Shown here: positions 54,317 to 63,400 of the stretch, one piece after another
Layout of the letters: each line of letters opens with the position of its first letter
Position numbering within the stretch: position 1 is the first letter of the stretch
NCBI GenBank assembly: GCA_965223105.1
Contig: OZ244987.1
Span: 372,001-436,000, forward strand
Direction: 5' to 3'
Source of the DNA: JABDMH01 sp965223105
GTDB taxonomy: Bacteria; Bacteroidota; Bacteroidia; Chitinophagales; Saprospiraceae
DNA length: 64,000 nucleotides
The notes under the pieces: generated by a model
What the model was told of the DNA's origin: nothing
The model's database searches: none
Seen by the model: the letters and a program-made list of their open reading frames with translations, nothing else
Program-made: the position numbers and the translations under genes

Positions 54317-54481
54317 GCCTTCACTTGTGTATTCGTATGATTACCCAGGATAGTTAAGGTGATCAAGAACTTAAATCTGCACAAAAGTCTTATATTGCGC
54401 CCTTTGACTATATGTAAACTTTTAGTAATCAGGTGTAAATTAGGATGAATCTGACTTTTGAAGTTGTAATAAGGAGCACGT

Positions 54482-55555
54482 ATGAAAATTGTGACAGTCA
54501 TTGGTGCCAGACCTCAGTTTATCAAAGCTGCAGTAGTCAGCAGGATACTGAGGCGGAATCACCGTATTAAAGAGGTTTTTATTCATACCGGTCAACATTA
54601 CGATCAAAATATGTCAAAGGTATTCTTTGATGAGATGGAAATTCCTGAACCGGACTACAACCTTCATATTCATGGTTTGTCACATGGTGCAATGACTGGA
54701 AGGATGCTGGAGGGTATCGAAGCTGTATTGATCGATGAGAAGCCTGATATCGTCCTGGTTTATGGCGACACCAATTCAACTCTGGCTGGTGCATTGGCAG
54801 CAAAAAAACTGGTGATTGATCTTGCTCACGTAGAAGCAGGACTACGTTCTCACAACCTAGAGATGCCCGAGGAGATCAACCGCATCTTGACTGATCGCAT
54901 TTCAGACCTTCTACTCTGTCCCACAAAGTTGGCAGAGGAAAACTTGATCAAGGAGGGATTTGATACAATGGTCAATACAGTGAGAGTGACTGGTGACGTG
55001 ATGTACGATGCTGCTCTGTTTTATGCTGATAAATCGGAGGAACTTGCGACAATACAACGAAGAATTCCCTTAGAAAATGAGTTTATGCTAGTTACCATTC
55101 ATCGACAAGAGAATACCAATAGTCTTGATCGATTGCAACCGATTGTGGAGGGATTGAATACACTTGCCCATGAAATTGATATTGTCTTTCCAATACACCC
55201 TCGAACAAGAAAGACCTTTCAAGAACAGGGGTTAAGCTTAGATTTTGAACCCATTGATCCGGTAGGCTATCTAGATATGATTCAATTACTCAAGCATTGC
55301 AAGATAGTTGCCACTGATAGTGGTGGTTTGCAGAAAGAGGCCTTTTTTTTCAGGAAACCATGTCTCACTTTAAGAGATCAAACAGAGTGGTCTGAGCTAC
55401 TCGATTTAGGGGCCAATCGACTTTGTGGTGCAGACAAAGGATTGTTGATTAGTAGCTTTCATGAAATGAGAAATCACCAGTTGAAAGATGTTGGAGAGCC
55501 CTACGGAGACGGAAAAGCCGGTGAAACGATTGCTGAAATACTGACCCAGTTTTGA
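54482..55555 (+). CDS. wecB: UDP-N-acetylglucosamine 2-epimerase (non-hydrolysing)
   Basis: A 357-residue enzyme that converts UDP-GlcNAc to UDP-ManNAc for surface polysaccharide. Motifs include GARPQFIKAAVV, HTGQHYDQNMS, GDTNSTLAGALAA, HVEAGLRSHN, PEEINRILTD and DSGGLQKEAFF, all typical of WecB/MnaA. It is cytosolic and heads a plus-strand run to the end of the window, with a 189-nt gap before the first glycosyltransferase gene. Confidence 0.95.
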   Translation: MKIVTVIGARPQFIKAAVVSRILRRNHRIKEVFIHTGQHYDQNMSKVFFDEMEIPEPDYNLHIHGLSHGAMTGRMLEGIEAVLIDEKPDIVLVYGDTNSTLAGALAAKKLVIDLAHVEAGLRSHNLEMPEEINRILTDRISDLLLCPTKLAEENLIKEGFDTMVNTVRVTGDVMYDAALFYADKSEELATIQRRIPLENEFMLVTIHRQENTNSLDRLQPIVEGLNTLAHEIDIVFPIHPRTRKTFQEQGLSLDFEPIDPVGYLDMIQLLKHCKIVATDSGGLQKEAFFFRKPCLTLRDQTEWSELLDLGANRLCGADKGLLISSFHEMRNHQLKDVGEPYGDGKAGETIAEILTQF

Positions 55556-55744
55556 CATCTCTGATAAGATTGAACGAAAGCTGCTAATGGACTATGGCTT
55601 CATATGAATGCCTGATCGATAGAGTTGAAGGCAACATCAATGAAAGAAACGCAATCGTCGGGGACATAAGTTCTAAAAGTGGCTCTCATTGCTGTTTATC
55701 AGGCGAAAATTATAGTTTTGCCTGACCAAATCGCCCAGAGAAAA

Positions 55745-56794
55745 ATGGTGAAATATTCGATCATTGTGGCTGTCTATAATCGTCTGGATGAGGTTAAGGA
55801 ATTGCTTGGTTCGGTTGAAAAGTTGGCGTTTGATCGAGATGATTTTGAGTTGATTTTCGTCGATGATGGTTCTCAAGACGGCTTCAAAGACTTCATCCGT
55901 TCGTATGAAAGCTCGACAGGTGTCAAAATTGATACAGTTTACCAGCGGAATATGGGACCAGGTGCCGCCCGAAATCATGGTATGCAGATTGCCAGAGGCA
56001 ACTATTTTATCTTTCTTGATTCTGATTGCATGGTACCATTTGATTGGCTAAGACAGATCGATCTAGAGGTCCATAAGCGAGATCTTGATGCATTTGGTGG
56101 TCCTGATACTCACCATGAATCCTTCAGCCCCTTATTAAAGGCAATCAATTATTCCATGACTTCTTTTATAGGTACGGGCGGTACTCGAGGGTCCAGAAAG
56201 AGCATTGGAAAGTTCTATCCACGTAGTTTCAATATGGGTATTAGAAGAGAAGTGTTTGAATATATTGGAGGGATGAACCAGTTGAGACATGGTCAAGACA
56301 TGGACTTCTCAGCAAGAATTTATGAGGCTGGGTATAAAGTTGGCTTGATTCCAACAGCAATGGTGTACCATAAAAGAAGGACCAGTCTTTGGAAGTTTTT
56401 CAAGCAGATTTTTAATTGGGGTGTTGCAAGAATAAATTTAGGAAAACTTCATCCTAGTCTTTTAAAACCTATCCACTTCCTTCCCAGCGTGCTTATTATT
56501 GTGACGTTAATTGTCGCAATTATTTCCGTGGTTTTTTCCGCTCGGTCTGTTTTATTCGTGATATTAGCATTTTGGGGTCTAATATGCTTGATAGCATTTA
56601 GTCAATCACTATTTAGATATAAAAACCTTTCGGCGGCCCTGCTTTCCATATTGACATTAAATTTGCAAGTCCTTGCTTACGGCACGGGTTTACTTTGGGC
56701 AGTTCTTCAATTGACGCTAGGACGAGAACCTAGGGGATTTGTTAAGAATTATTATGGAGTAAAAGGAAAAATTCAAATTGGCGAAAAATTGTGA
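55745..56794 (+). CDS. Family 2 glycosyltransferase
   Basis: A 349-residue inverting glycosyltransferase. The GT-A fold starts VKYSIIVAVYNRLDEV with DDGSQDGF (nucleotide binding), FIFLDSDCMVP (DxD-like) and the downstream acidic HGQDMDFSARI. Two to three membrane helices follow (SVLIIVTLIVAIISVVFSA, LFVILAFWGLICLIAFS), so it is anchored to the inner membrane. The ATG at 55745 is chosen over an upstream in-frame GTG that would add 22 non-family residues. It transfers a sugar to the growing lipid-linked chain. Confidence 0.9.
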   Translation: MVKYSIIVAVYNRLDEVKELLGSVEKLAFDRDDFELIFVDDGSQDGFKDFIRSYESSTGVKIDTVYQRNMGPGAARNHGMQIARGNYFIFLDSDCMVPFDWLRQIDLEVHKRDLDAFGGPDTHHESFSPLLKAINYSMTSFIGTGGTRGSRKSIGKFYPRSFNMGIRREVFEYIGGMNQLRHGQDMDFSARIYEAGYKVGLIPTAMVYHKRRTSLWKFFKQIFNWGVARINLGKLHPSLLKPIHFLPSVLIIVTLIVAIISVVFSARSVLFVILAFWGLICLIAFSQSLFRYKNLSAALLSILTLNLQVLAYGTGLLWAVLQLTLGREPRGFVKNYYGVKGKIQIGEKL

Positions 56795-56842
56795 GATATG
56801 AGCAGAATAGGAAGATTGTATTATAAAAGTGAATATTAAGTT

Positions 56843-57709
56843 ATGATCTATTTACTCTTACCAGCATTTAATGAGGAAGCATCTTTGCCAAAGTTGTTTC
56901 CGAAGATTAGGGATGTATTTAAATCTAGCGAGTATGAGTATCAAATCATTGTGGTAAATGATGGGAGTTATGATCGAACACGGGATATCTTAGAACTTCT
57001 TGAGGAGGAAGGAAATTACCCATTGATCATTCTTGACCATTCGATCAATCGCGGTCTCGGAGAAACTGAGCGAGATGCCTTCGAGTATGCTGCCAAAGTC
57101 AGTGATCCCAATGATTATATCGTTCGGTTGGAGGGTGATGATACACATGATCCTAAATATATCTTTACATTGATTGCAAAACTTGAAGAAGGATATGATG
57201 TTGTTAACACTTCCAGGTTTCAACCAGGGGGTGGCCAGGTAGGACTCAATGCCTACAGAACCTTTATTAGTTACGCCGCCAACATGTTTATGAAATTATT
57301 ATTTGGGATAAAGGGAGTTAAAGATCATTCATGTGGTTTTCGAGCCTACAGGGCGGAGGTCATAAAGGATGCTGTACAGATTTTTGGAAATTCTTTTTTT
57401 CAGCTGAGAGGGCTGGGTTTTACCTCGACATTAGAGACAATTGTCAAGCTAAATCTGATCGGCTGCAGATTTGCTGAGGTACCATTTGTACTCCGATACG
57501 ATTTGAAGGAGAGTTCTAGCAAGATGGTTGGAAGTGTCACCACGCTCGGATACATAGTCATGGCTTTATTATATCACTGGCCATTTGGTGGTTGGAAGAG
57601 CCAATATCGTGGTCTTAGGGAGTTGTACAGAAGAGATCGTGAATCGGCGATTCAGAAATATAATATTAGGCGAATTCGTCGACGAACAGCAAGTAGAATC
57701 GGTGGTTAA
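56843..57709 (+). CDS. Family 2 glycosyltransferase (DPM1-like)
   Basis: A 288-residue GT2 resembling dolichol-phosphate mannosyltransferase-type enzymes: YLLLPAFNEEASLPKLF, VVNDGSYDRTRDI, NRGLGETERDAFEYA, RLEGDDTHDPKYI and SCGFRAYRAE. It lacks the usual C-terminal membrane pair and ends in a basic tail (RRIRRRTASR). It may make or use a polyprenyl-phosphate sugar donor. A 48-nt gap precedes it and a 23-nt gap follows. Confidence 0.88.
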   Translation: MIYLLLPAFNEEASLPKLFPKIRDVFKSSEYEYQIIVVNDGSYDRTRDILELLEEEGNYPLIILDHSINRGLGETERDAFEYAAKVSDPNDYIVRLEGDDTHDPKYIFTLIAKLEEGYDVVNTSRFQPGGGQVGLNAYRTFISYAANMFMKLLFGIKGVKDHSCGFRAYRAEVIKDAVQIFGNSFFQLRGLGFTSTLETIVKLNLIGCRFAEVPFVLRYDLKESSSKMVGSVTTLGYIVMALLYHWPFGGWKSQYRGLRELYRRDRESAIQKYNIRRIRRRTASRIGG

Positions 57710-57732
57710 TCCAAATCTAATCTTTTCTTAGG

Positions 57733-59619
57733 ATGTGTGGTATCGTTGGTTATCAGTCAGAACTTCATTCGACCTTTGATGCAAAAGCAGTAGTGAATTC
57801 TATGAAGGATTCCATTAGGTACCGAGGACCTGATGGAGAAGGAGATTACTTTCATGGTAATACGGCATTTGGGCATGTTCGTTTAGCCATAATAGATATC
57901 AAGCATGGTGGCCAACCGATGACTAGTAAAGATGGCCGGTATACTATTTGTTATAATGGAGAGATTTATAATTACTTAGAGATACGACAGCATCTTACTG
58001 CGCAGGGATACTCTCTAAGTACATTTTCAGACACTGAAGTAATTTTGTATGCCTACATTGCCTATGGACGGAAGTTTCTGCATTATTTGAATGGGATGTT
58101 TGCTTTTGCTATCTATGACCAGCAGGAGCAGTCCATTTTTATCGCAAGAGATCATTTAGGGATCAAACCACTATACTATTGGATATCAGATGGTGAGTTT
58201 GTTTTTGCATCCGAAATTAAGGCTCTATTCCACTATCCATCTATTGAAGCAGAGATTGATCTAGAAGGAATATACCAGTACCTTACATTTCAGATGACCT
58301 TAGGCGAGACTACAATGTTTCGCAATATCCGGGAATTGGAACCAGCAACTTATTTGGTGGTTAGGGATGGTAAGATCCAAGAGAAACATAATTATTGGCA
58401 GATCCAGTACTCGATCAATACTGACCGCAAGGCTAATGAATTTGCTGATGAACTACTAGTCCTATTAGAGAATGCCCTGTCGATACAGGTCCGATCTGAT
58501 GTTCCCGTCGGAGCATATTTAAGTGGGGGTCTGGATTCAAGTACGGTTTCAGTATTGGCAGCAAAGAATTACTTTGGACAACTTAAGACCTTTGCTGGCG
58601 GATTTAAGGAAGATGAGGTCTATGATGAGACGAATTATGCTAGAATTGTCGCTGATTACATAAATAGTGACCTCTACGAGATTTTTCCAACCAGTAGCGA
58701 CTTCCTGGATGTATTTGAAAAACTAATCTATCATATGGATTATCCAGGTGCAGGTCCTGGTTTATTCCCTCAGTATATGGTCTCTAAGTTGGCCTCTGAG
58801 CATGTCAAAGTTGTCCTGGGAGGACAGGGTGGAGACGAAATATTTGGAGGTTATGCAAGATACGCTGTTGCTTATTTAGAGCAATGTTTGAAAGGTGCGA
58901 TCTTTGAGTCGCAGGAAGAAGGTCAGCACGTCGTTACCTTGCCCTCAATAATTCCAAATCTTCCCATGCTTCGTCAGTACGTTCCTATGATCAGAGGTCA
59001 ATTTGCGAAGGGCCTTTTTGAATCAATGGATCGTCGATATTTTCGGCTTGTGGACCGGTCTCCTAATTTGCATCACTTGTATAACGCAGATTTTCTTATG
59101 AATCGATCAGAGGAATCGATTTTTAGTAGATTTTCGGACATTTTTAATTATCCAGAAAGCCCGTCGTATTTTAATAAGATGACATATTTTGATACAAAAA
59201 CTTTGTTGCCGACATTACTACAGATTGAGGATAGGGTGAGTATGGCTGTTTCGCTCGAGTCCAGAGTACCGCTTTTGGATAGGAGGATTGTTGAACTTGC
59301 GGCTTCAATCCCGCCCACTATGAAGTTTGCCGGTGGGAAGACCAAAGCAGTGCTACTCAGATCGGTTAAAAATATTTTGCCAAAGGCAATTATTGATCGT
59401 AAGGATAAGATGGGTTTTCCGGTGCCGATAAATGAGTGGCTGGCTGGTTCACTAAGAGATTATTTTCTGGATATATTTAGCAGCAGTTCTGCAAAGAATC
59501 GGGGTATTTTCAAGGTTGGTGAAATCATGGATCGGATCGAAGGTTCAGGTAAGTTTAATCGTGACCTTTGGGGTGTACTAAATCTTGAAATTTGGTTTCA
59601 AAAATTCATCGATAGATGA
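57733..59619 (+). CDS. asnB: AsnB-type glutamine-dependent amidotransferase
   Basis: A 628-residue asparagine-synthetase-like protein. The N-terminal class II amidotransferase begins MCGIVGYQSEL with Cys2 exposed after Met removal and has RYRGPDGEGDYFHGN and FCYNGEIYNYLE-type segments (here ICYNGEIYNY). The synthetase domain has the PP-loop AYLSGGLDSSTVSVLAA, GGQGGDEIFGGYARY and DKMGFPVPINEWLAG. Free AsnB makes asparagine, but in polysaccharide clusters such proteins amidate carboxyl groups of uronic sugars. The context favours the latter, as an inference. It overlaps the next gene by 4 nt. Confidence 0.9.
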   Translation: MCGIVGYQSELHSTFDAKAVVNSMKDSIRYRGPDGEGDYFHGNTAFGHVRLAIIDIKHGGQPMTSKDGRYTICYNGEIYNYLEIRQHLTAQGYSLSTFSDTEVILYAYIAYGRKFLHYLNGMFAFAIYDQQEQSIFIARDHLGIKPLYYWISDGEFVFASEIKALFHYPSIEAEIDLEGIYQYLTFQMTLGETTMFRNIRELEPATYLVVRDGKIQEKHNYWQIQYSINTDRKANEFADELLVLLENALSIQVRSDVPVGAYLSGGLDSSTVSVLAAKNYFGQLKTFAGGFKEDEVYDETNYARIVADYINSDLYEIFPTSSDFLDVFEKLIYHMDYPGAGPGLFPQYMVSKLASEHVKVVLGGQGGDEIFGGYARYAVAYLEQCLKGAIFESQEEGQHVVTLPSIIPNLPMLRQYVPMIRGQFAKGLFESMDRRYFRLVDRSPNLHHLYNADFLMNRSEESIFSRFSDIFNYPESPSYFNKMTYFDTKTLLPTLLQIEDRVSMAVSLESRVPLLDRRIVELAASIPPTMKFAGGKTKAVLLRSVKNILPKAIIDRKDKMGFPVPINEWLAGSLRDYFLDIFSSSSAKNRGIFKVGEIMDRIEGSGKFNRDLWGVLNLEIWFQKFIDR

Positions 59620-60974
59620 AGCTGACTGTTCTGGCTGATAAGCAGGATTTTCAATGGCTCAGTTATATCCTCGATGAATTTGTTCGTGTGCAGCAAGCAA
59701 AATTTACTATTGCGGTAATTGGTGACTCAGTTCCGATTCATGAAGATTCTATTGGTGTCTTATATTATAGCGATCACTCTAAGGGGAAGATCCCATATCT
59801 GCGAAGAAAACAAGTGAATCCCTTGGGTGCCCAACTCCAATACATTGATGCTAAGATGTTTGTGCTAAAGCATACTATTTTCGATGATGAGAAAAGTATT
59901 TTTCCGTATGATATTTTTTGGAATGCCTTTGTTTTCTTGTCTAGATACGAAGAGTATTTGTCTGAACAGAAAGGACAATTTATCAATAGTTATTGTCGAA
60001 ATCATCCTCGAGAAGATAAGCTAAGCTTTGGCTTCCCAATTGTTAGCATTTATTTTGAGCTTCTCGAAGACAAAATACGAAGTCTTTTTCCAGAATTTGG
60101 TTTTTCAGATTCTAGGAGCTCACGAGTTGAATTATCGCATGATTTGGATTATGTTGAGAAGACATCGGCGGTCAGAATTAAGCAGACTGCATTCAATCTT
60201 TTTAATACTTTTAAGTATTTCCACCAGCCCAAAATTTTTGGGAGGAACTTTCAAAAGACTGTGAGATTTTTATTTTCTCAGCCATCATATTGGTGTTTCG
60301 ACTATTGGGTAGATCTTGAGTTATCATTTGAAGTACGATCTGTGTTCTATGTTTTTGCAAAGACAGGGCGCAGGTCAATGAGGCATTGGTTGCTAGATCC
60401 ATCCTATGATGTCAGCAAGAATCAAAAATTGCAGAATCAGCTCGGGCGTATGATTGATCAGGGTTTTGAAGTAGGTCTACATGGCAGCTTTGATTCAGCC
60501 ACGAAGAAATCGAGTCTGGAGGAGGAGAAGAAAACCTTAGAGGAGGCGCTGAAGATTAAAGTTATCAAAACGAGACAGCACTGGCTACGATTTAGAGAAT
60601 TGATTACCCCAAGATTGCATGAAGACCTCTTTGAATTTGATTCAACTATAGGTTGGAATGATAGAATGTCTTTTCGTGCCGGTATTGCTGCTCAATATAG
60701 ACCTTATGATCATGAATGCAATCGACCATTTGATTTCTACGTTACTCCCTTGGTAATTATGGATTCCAATATTTATGATTATGGAAGTGGAGCAGAGGAA
60801 AGGCGATTTGAACAGGGAAGAGAGTTATTGTCATGGATGAGGCAGCTTAAGACCTTTTTTGTGTCTATTTCATGGCATCCGAGAACGTGTTCAACAGATT
60901 ACAACTGGCACTGGAGTTACAAAAAATATTTGGAGGAGATCCAGCAATCATGTAAGTACGGATGTAATTCTTGA
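59616..60974 (+). CDS. Polysaccharide deacetylase-like protein
   Basis: A 452-residue protein. The N-terminal 150 residues resemble a DUF7033-like leader (FWNAFVFLSRYEEYLSEQ). The NodB-like region follows with RVELSHDLDYVEKT, carrying the metal-binding aspartate, FYVFAKTGRRS, GFEVGLHGSFDSATKK with the histidine, and a late FFVSISWHPRTC. Such enzymes remove N-acetyl or related groups from sugars of surface glycans. The ATG overlaps the AsnB stop by 4 nt. No signal peptide is visible, which fits a cytosolic or peripheral role. Confidence 0.82.
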   Translation: MKLTVLADKQDFQWLSYILDEFVRVQQAKFTIAVIGDSVPIHEDSIGVLYYSDHSKGKIPYLRRKQVNPLGAQLQYIDAKMFVLKHTIFDDEKSIFPYDIFWNAFVFLSRYEEYLSEQKGQFINSYCRNHPREDKLSFGFPIVSIYFELLEDKIRSLFPEFGFSDSRSSRVELSHDLDYVEKTSAVRIKQTAFNLFNTFKYFHQPKIFGRNFQKTVRFLFSQPSYWCFDYWVDLELSFEVRSVFYVFAKTGRRSMRHWLLDPSYDVSKNQKLQNQLGRMIDQGFEVGLHGSFDSATKKSSLEEEKKTLEEALKIKVIKTRQHWLRFRELITPRLHEDLFEFDSTIGWNDRMSFRAGIAAQYRPYDHECNRPFDFYVTPLVIMDSNIYDYGSGAEERRFEQGRELLSWMRQLKTFFVSISWHPRTCSTDYNWHWSYKKYLEEIQQSCKYGCNS

Positions 60975-60986
60975 TAAAACTATACG

Positions 60987-61823
60987 GTGACAAGTACTAT
61001 TGAAGAAGTAAAGCAGTTCTGGGAATCAAATCCTCTTTTCAGTGGAGAGAGCCAGTATGAAGTCGGTACTCCTGAATTTTTTCAAGAGCACAGACAGGTG
61101 TATGTAGATGATGTGTTTGCAGGCCGTTTTCCAGAGAATGACCTTATTCCTTTATTTCAAGAAGGTGCAAAAGTATTGGATCTCGGTTGCGGTGCGGGTT
61201 TCTGGACCACCGAGATCCTTCGAAGGAGGGAAGGTGTCAAGGTATGGGCTGGAGATCTCACTAAAGCAGCTATCGATTTAACTGCTAAGAGACTATCCCT
61301 ACAAGGTCTTGATGCAGATCTCAGTATCCAGAATGCGGAACGCATGGATTTTCCCGATTATTTTTTTGATCATGTGAACTGTCAAGGTGTCCTCCATCAT
61401 ACGCCCAGGCCTGATTTAGCGATTGAGGAGATTGCTAGGGTGCTTAAGCGGAAGGGTACGGCAAATATATCACTCTATTATCGGAACGTTTTCCTGAGAA
61501 ATTGGCATCTTTTGAGACCATTGGGAACCTTGATGGCTAAATTTGGTGCTGCCCTAAAAGGTAGGGGTAGAGAGAAGATTTTTGAAGAGAAGGATGTTGA
61601 TGCTTTGACACGATTATATGATGGTGAGGACAATCCCATTGGAACCTCCTATGACATGGAGGGTTGTAAGGCATTGGTTGGGGCCCATTTCGACATTGGA
61701 AAATCGTTTTTGTTCTTTTTCCCAGCACGGTCTTTGCCTTTTTCTCTACCAAAGAAAATGCACAGGTTTATGTCCAAAAATTTTGGCTTCATGGTCCACT
61801 TACATCTCGTCAAAAAAGGATAG
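60987..61823 (+). CDS. SAM-dependent methyltransferase (class I)
   Basis: A 278-residue methyltransferase. The SAM-binding motif is KVLDLGCGAGFWT, followed by an acidic strand end (VWAGDLTKAA) and AERMDFPDYFFDHV, then GVLHHTPRPDLAIEEIARVL. The start is GTG at 60987, 12 nt after the deacetylase stop. By position it probably methylates a sugar of the polysaccharide. Confidence 0.88.
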   Translation: MTSTIEEVKQFWESNPLFSGESQYEVGTPEFFQEHRQVYVDDVFAGRFPENDLIPLFQEGAKVLDLGCGAGFWTTEILRRREGVKVWAGDLTKAAIDLTAKRLSLQGLDADLSIQNAERMDFPDYFFDHVNCQGVLHHTPRPDLAIEEIARVLKRKGTANISLYYRNVFLRNWHLLRPLGTLMAKFGAALKGRGREKIFEEKDVDALTRLYDGEDNPIGTSYDMEGCKALVGAHFDIGKSFLFFFPARSLPFSLPKKMHRFMSKNFGFMVHLHLVKKG

Positions 61824-61828
61824 TGAGC

Positions 61829-63400
61829 ATGCACTTCCCGTATCAACAGATTCTTAAGCAAAATTTGTCACGGCTACTGAATCTGTATAACCTGGATCAG
61901 TTTTCAGATAGCTATGGTGTCGGCGATCGCCTCTATGCCGGCTGGAAGATTTTGGATTTTGCTAACGGGACCCTCCAGGGCGGCATTCATTCGCTTGCTA
62001 TCGCTCAGCATCTTGGGCTGTTACAGGGATGTGACCGGATTGCTCAGTGGATTGATGCTGCTATTCAAGCAATACCCCGGGTCACATCTGGCAAAGGATC
62101 GGCAGCAGAAGCCTACCCAAATGAGCATTCATTTTGTGTGACAGCATTAGTGGCTTTCGATGCACTGGCTACAATTCATTTGATGCAAGAGCGCATCTCG
62201 AAGGATCGAAAAATCAAGTATCTCGACGTGGTAAAGCCCTTGATTGATTTCCTGAAGAAGAATGATGAGGAACACGCCATCATTTCGAATCATCTGGCAA
62301 CAGCTGTTGCAGCCCTGGTTCTATGGAACGAATTATCTAATGAAGGGAGCCACAGATATCAACACTTTCTGAAATTGATTTTGAAGCATCAATCAAGAGA
62401 AGGATGGTATCGAGAATATGAAGGTGCTGATCCCGGATATCAATCGCTTTGTCTCTATTATTTGTGTGTAGCCAATCGATTTCTAGATGATGAGGCCTTA
62501 TCACGAAGTATTTCTAGGAGTGTTGATTTTCTCTCCTACTTTATTCATCCTGATGGCAGTATAGGTGGTTTATATGGATCAAGAAATACCGAAGTTTTTT
62601 ATCCTGGTGGCTTAATGTTGCTTAGTAAGGAAAATGACCTTTGCGCTAGATTGATTCAGGAGCACAAGAAATCGATGGATGAAGGAGTTCATATTTTACC
62701 TCAGGATATAGATATAGGAAACTTTGTTCCGTTGTTGAATTCTTATGCATATGCAGCTTTGTTCGAAGACAGTACGTTCTCAGATGAGTCAACGGTGCTG
62801 CTGCCGCATGAGAGGATTTTTGATAAACAGTTTCCCGATGCGGGAATATATATAAAGTCCACCTCTCAATACTATGCAATTCTCAATTACAAGAAGGGTG
62901 GAACAATCAAGATCTTTGATAAGAAGAGTGGGAAGTTGGATGTTGAAGATGGTGGATTAACGGGAAAATTGAGGAACGGGATCAAGTTCTCCACGCAATC
63001 ATTTGATGATTCTCAGGATTTTCGGGATCTGACCATCAGAGCTGCATTTATCCGTATAAATGAGGCCTATCCAGGACCTTTTCATTTTTTGATTCTTAGG
63101 ATGCTCGCGATAACCGTATTTTCAAGTGTTTTTCTTGGTAATGTCTTTAAGAGATTAATCGTAAAAAGACTAATGACGGGAAAGAAAAAGGTAAGGGGAT
63201 ATGCAATTCGCAAGTTTATTTTCTCGGAAGAAAAAATAACAGTCCGAGAATTGGTTCATCCCAACAGTATGACAAGTTACTGCAAACGTGGTGGAAAATT
63301 CAGAGCTATACATATGGCGTCGAGTGGCTACAACACTATGCATGAATACAGCAGTTATCCTGCTAAATATCTCGATATTTTAGATGCTGATGCCGAATAA
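61829..63400 (+). CDS. Alpha/alpha-toroid protein, heparinase II/III-like; function unknown
   Basis: A 523-residue protein. Residues about 25-300 are repeated helix pairs with SFCVTALVAFDALATIHLM, AIISNHLATAVAALVLWNEL and YQSLCLYYLCVANRFLDDEA, like a six- or seven-hairpin toroid. Residues about 330-520 are beta-rich (SQYYAILNYKKGGTIKIFDK), as in heparinase II/III or lyase C-terminal domains. A hydrophobic stretch FLILRMLAITVFSSVFLG may be membrane-associated. I do not recognise catalytic residues. Its place in the glycan operon suggests a polysaccharide-modifying or lyase-type role. ATG at 61829 is used; GTG at 61823 overlaps the previous stop. Confidence 0.65.
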   Translation: MHFPYQQILKQNLSRLLNLYNLDQFSDSYGVGDRLYAGWKILDFANGTLQGGIHSLAIAQHLGLLQGCDRIAQWIDAAIQAIPRVTSGKGSAAEAYPNEHSFCVTALVAFDALATIHLMQERISKDRKIKYLDVVKPLIDFLKKNDEEHAIISNHLATAVAALVLWNELSNEGSHRYQHFLKLILKHQSREGWYREYEGADPGYQSLCLYYLCVANRFLDDEALSRSISRSVDFLSYFIHPDGSIGGLYGSRNTEVFYPGGLMLLSKENDLCARLIQEHKKSMDEGVHILPQDIDIGNFVPLLNSYAYAALFEDSTFSDESTVLLPHERIFDKQFPDAGIYIKSTSQYYAILNYKKGGTIKIFDKKSGKLDVEDGGLTGKLRNGIKFSTQSFDDSQDFRDLTIRAAFIRINEAYPGPFHFLILRMLAITVFSSVFLGNVFKRLIVKRLMTGKKKVRGYAIRKFIFSEEKITVRELVHPNSMTSYCKRGGKFRAIHMASSGYNTMHEYSSYPAKYLDILDADAE

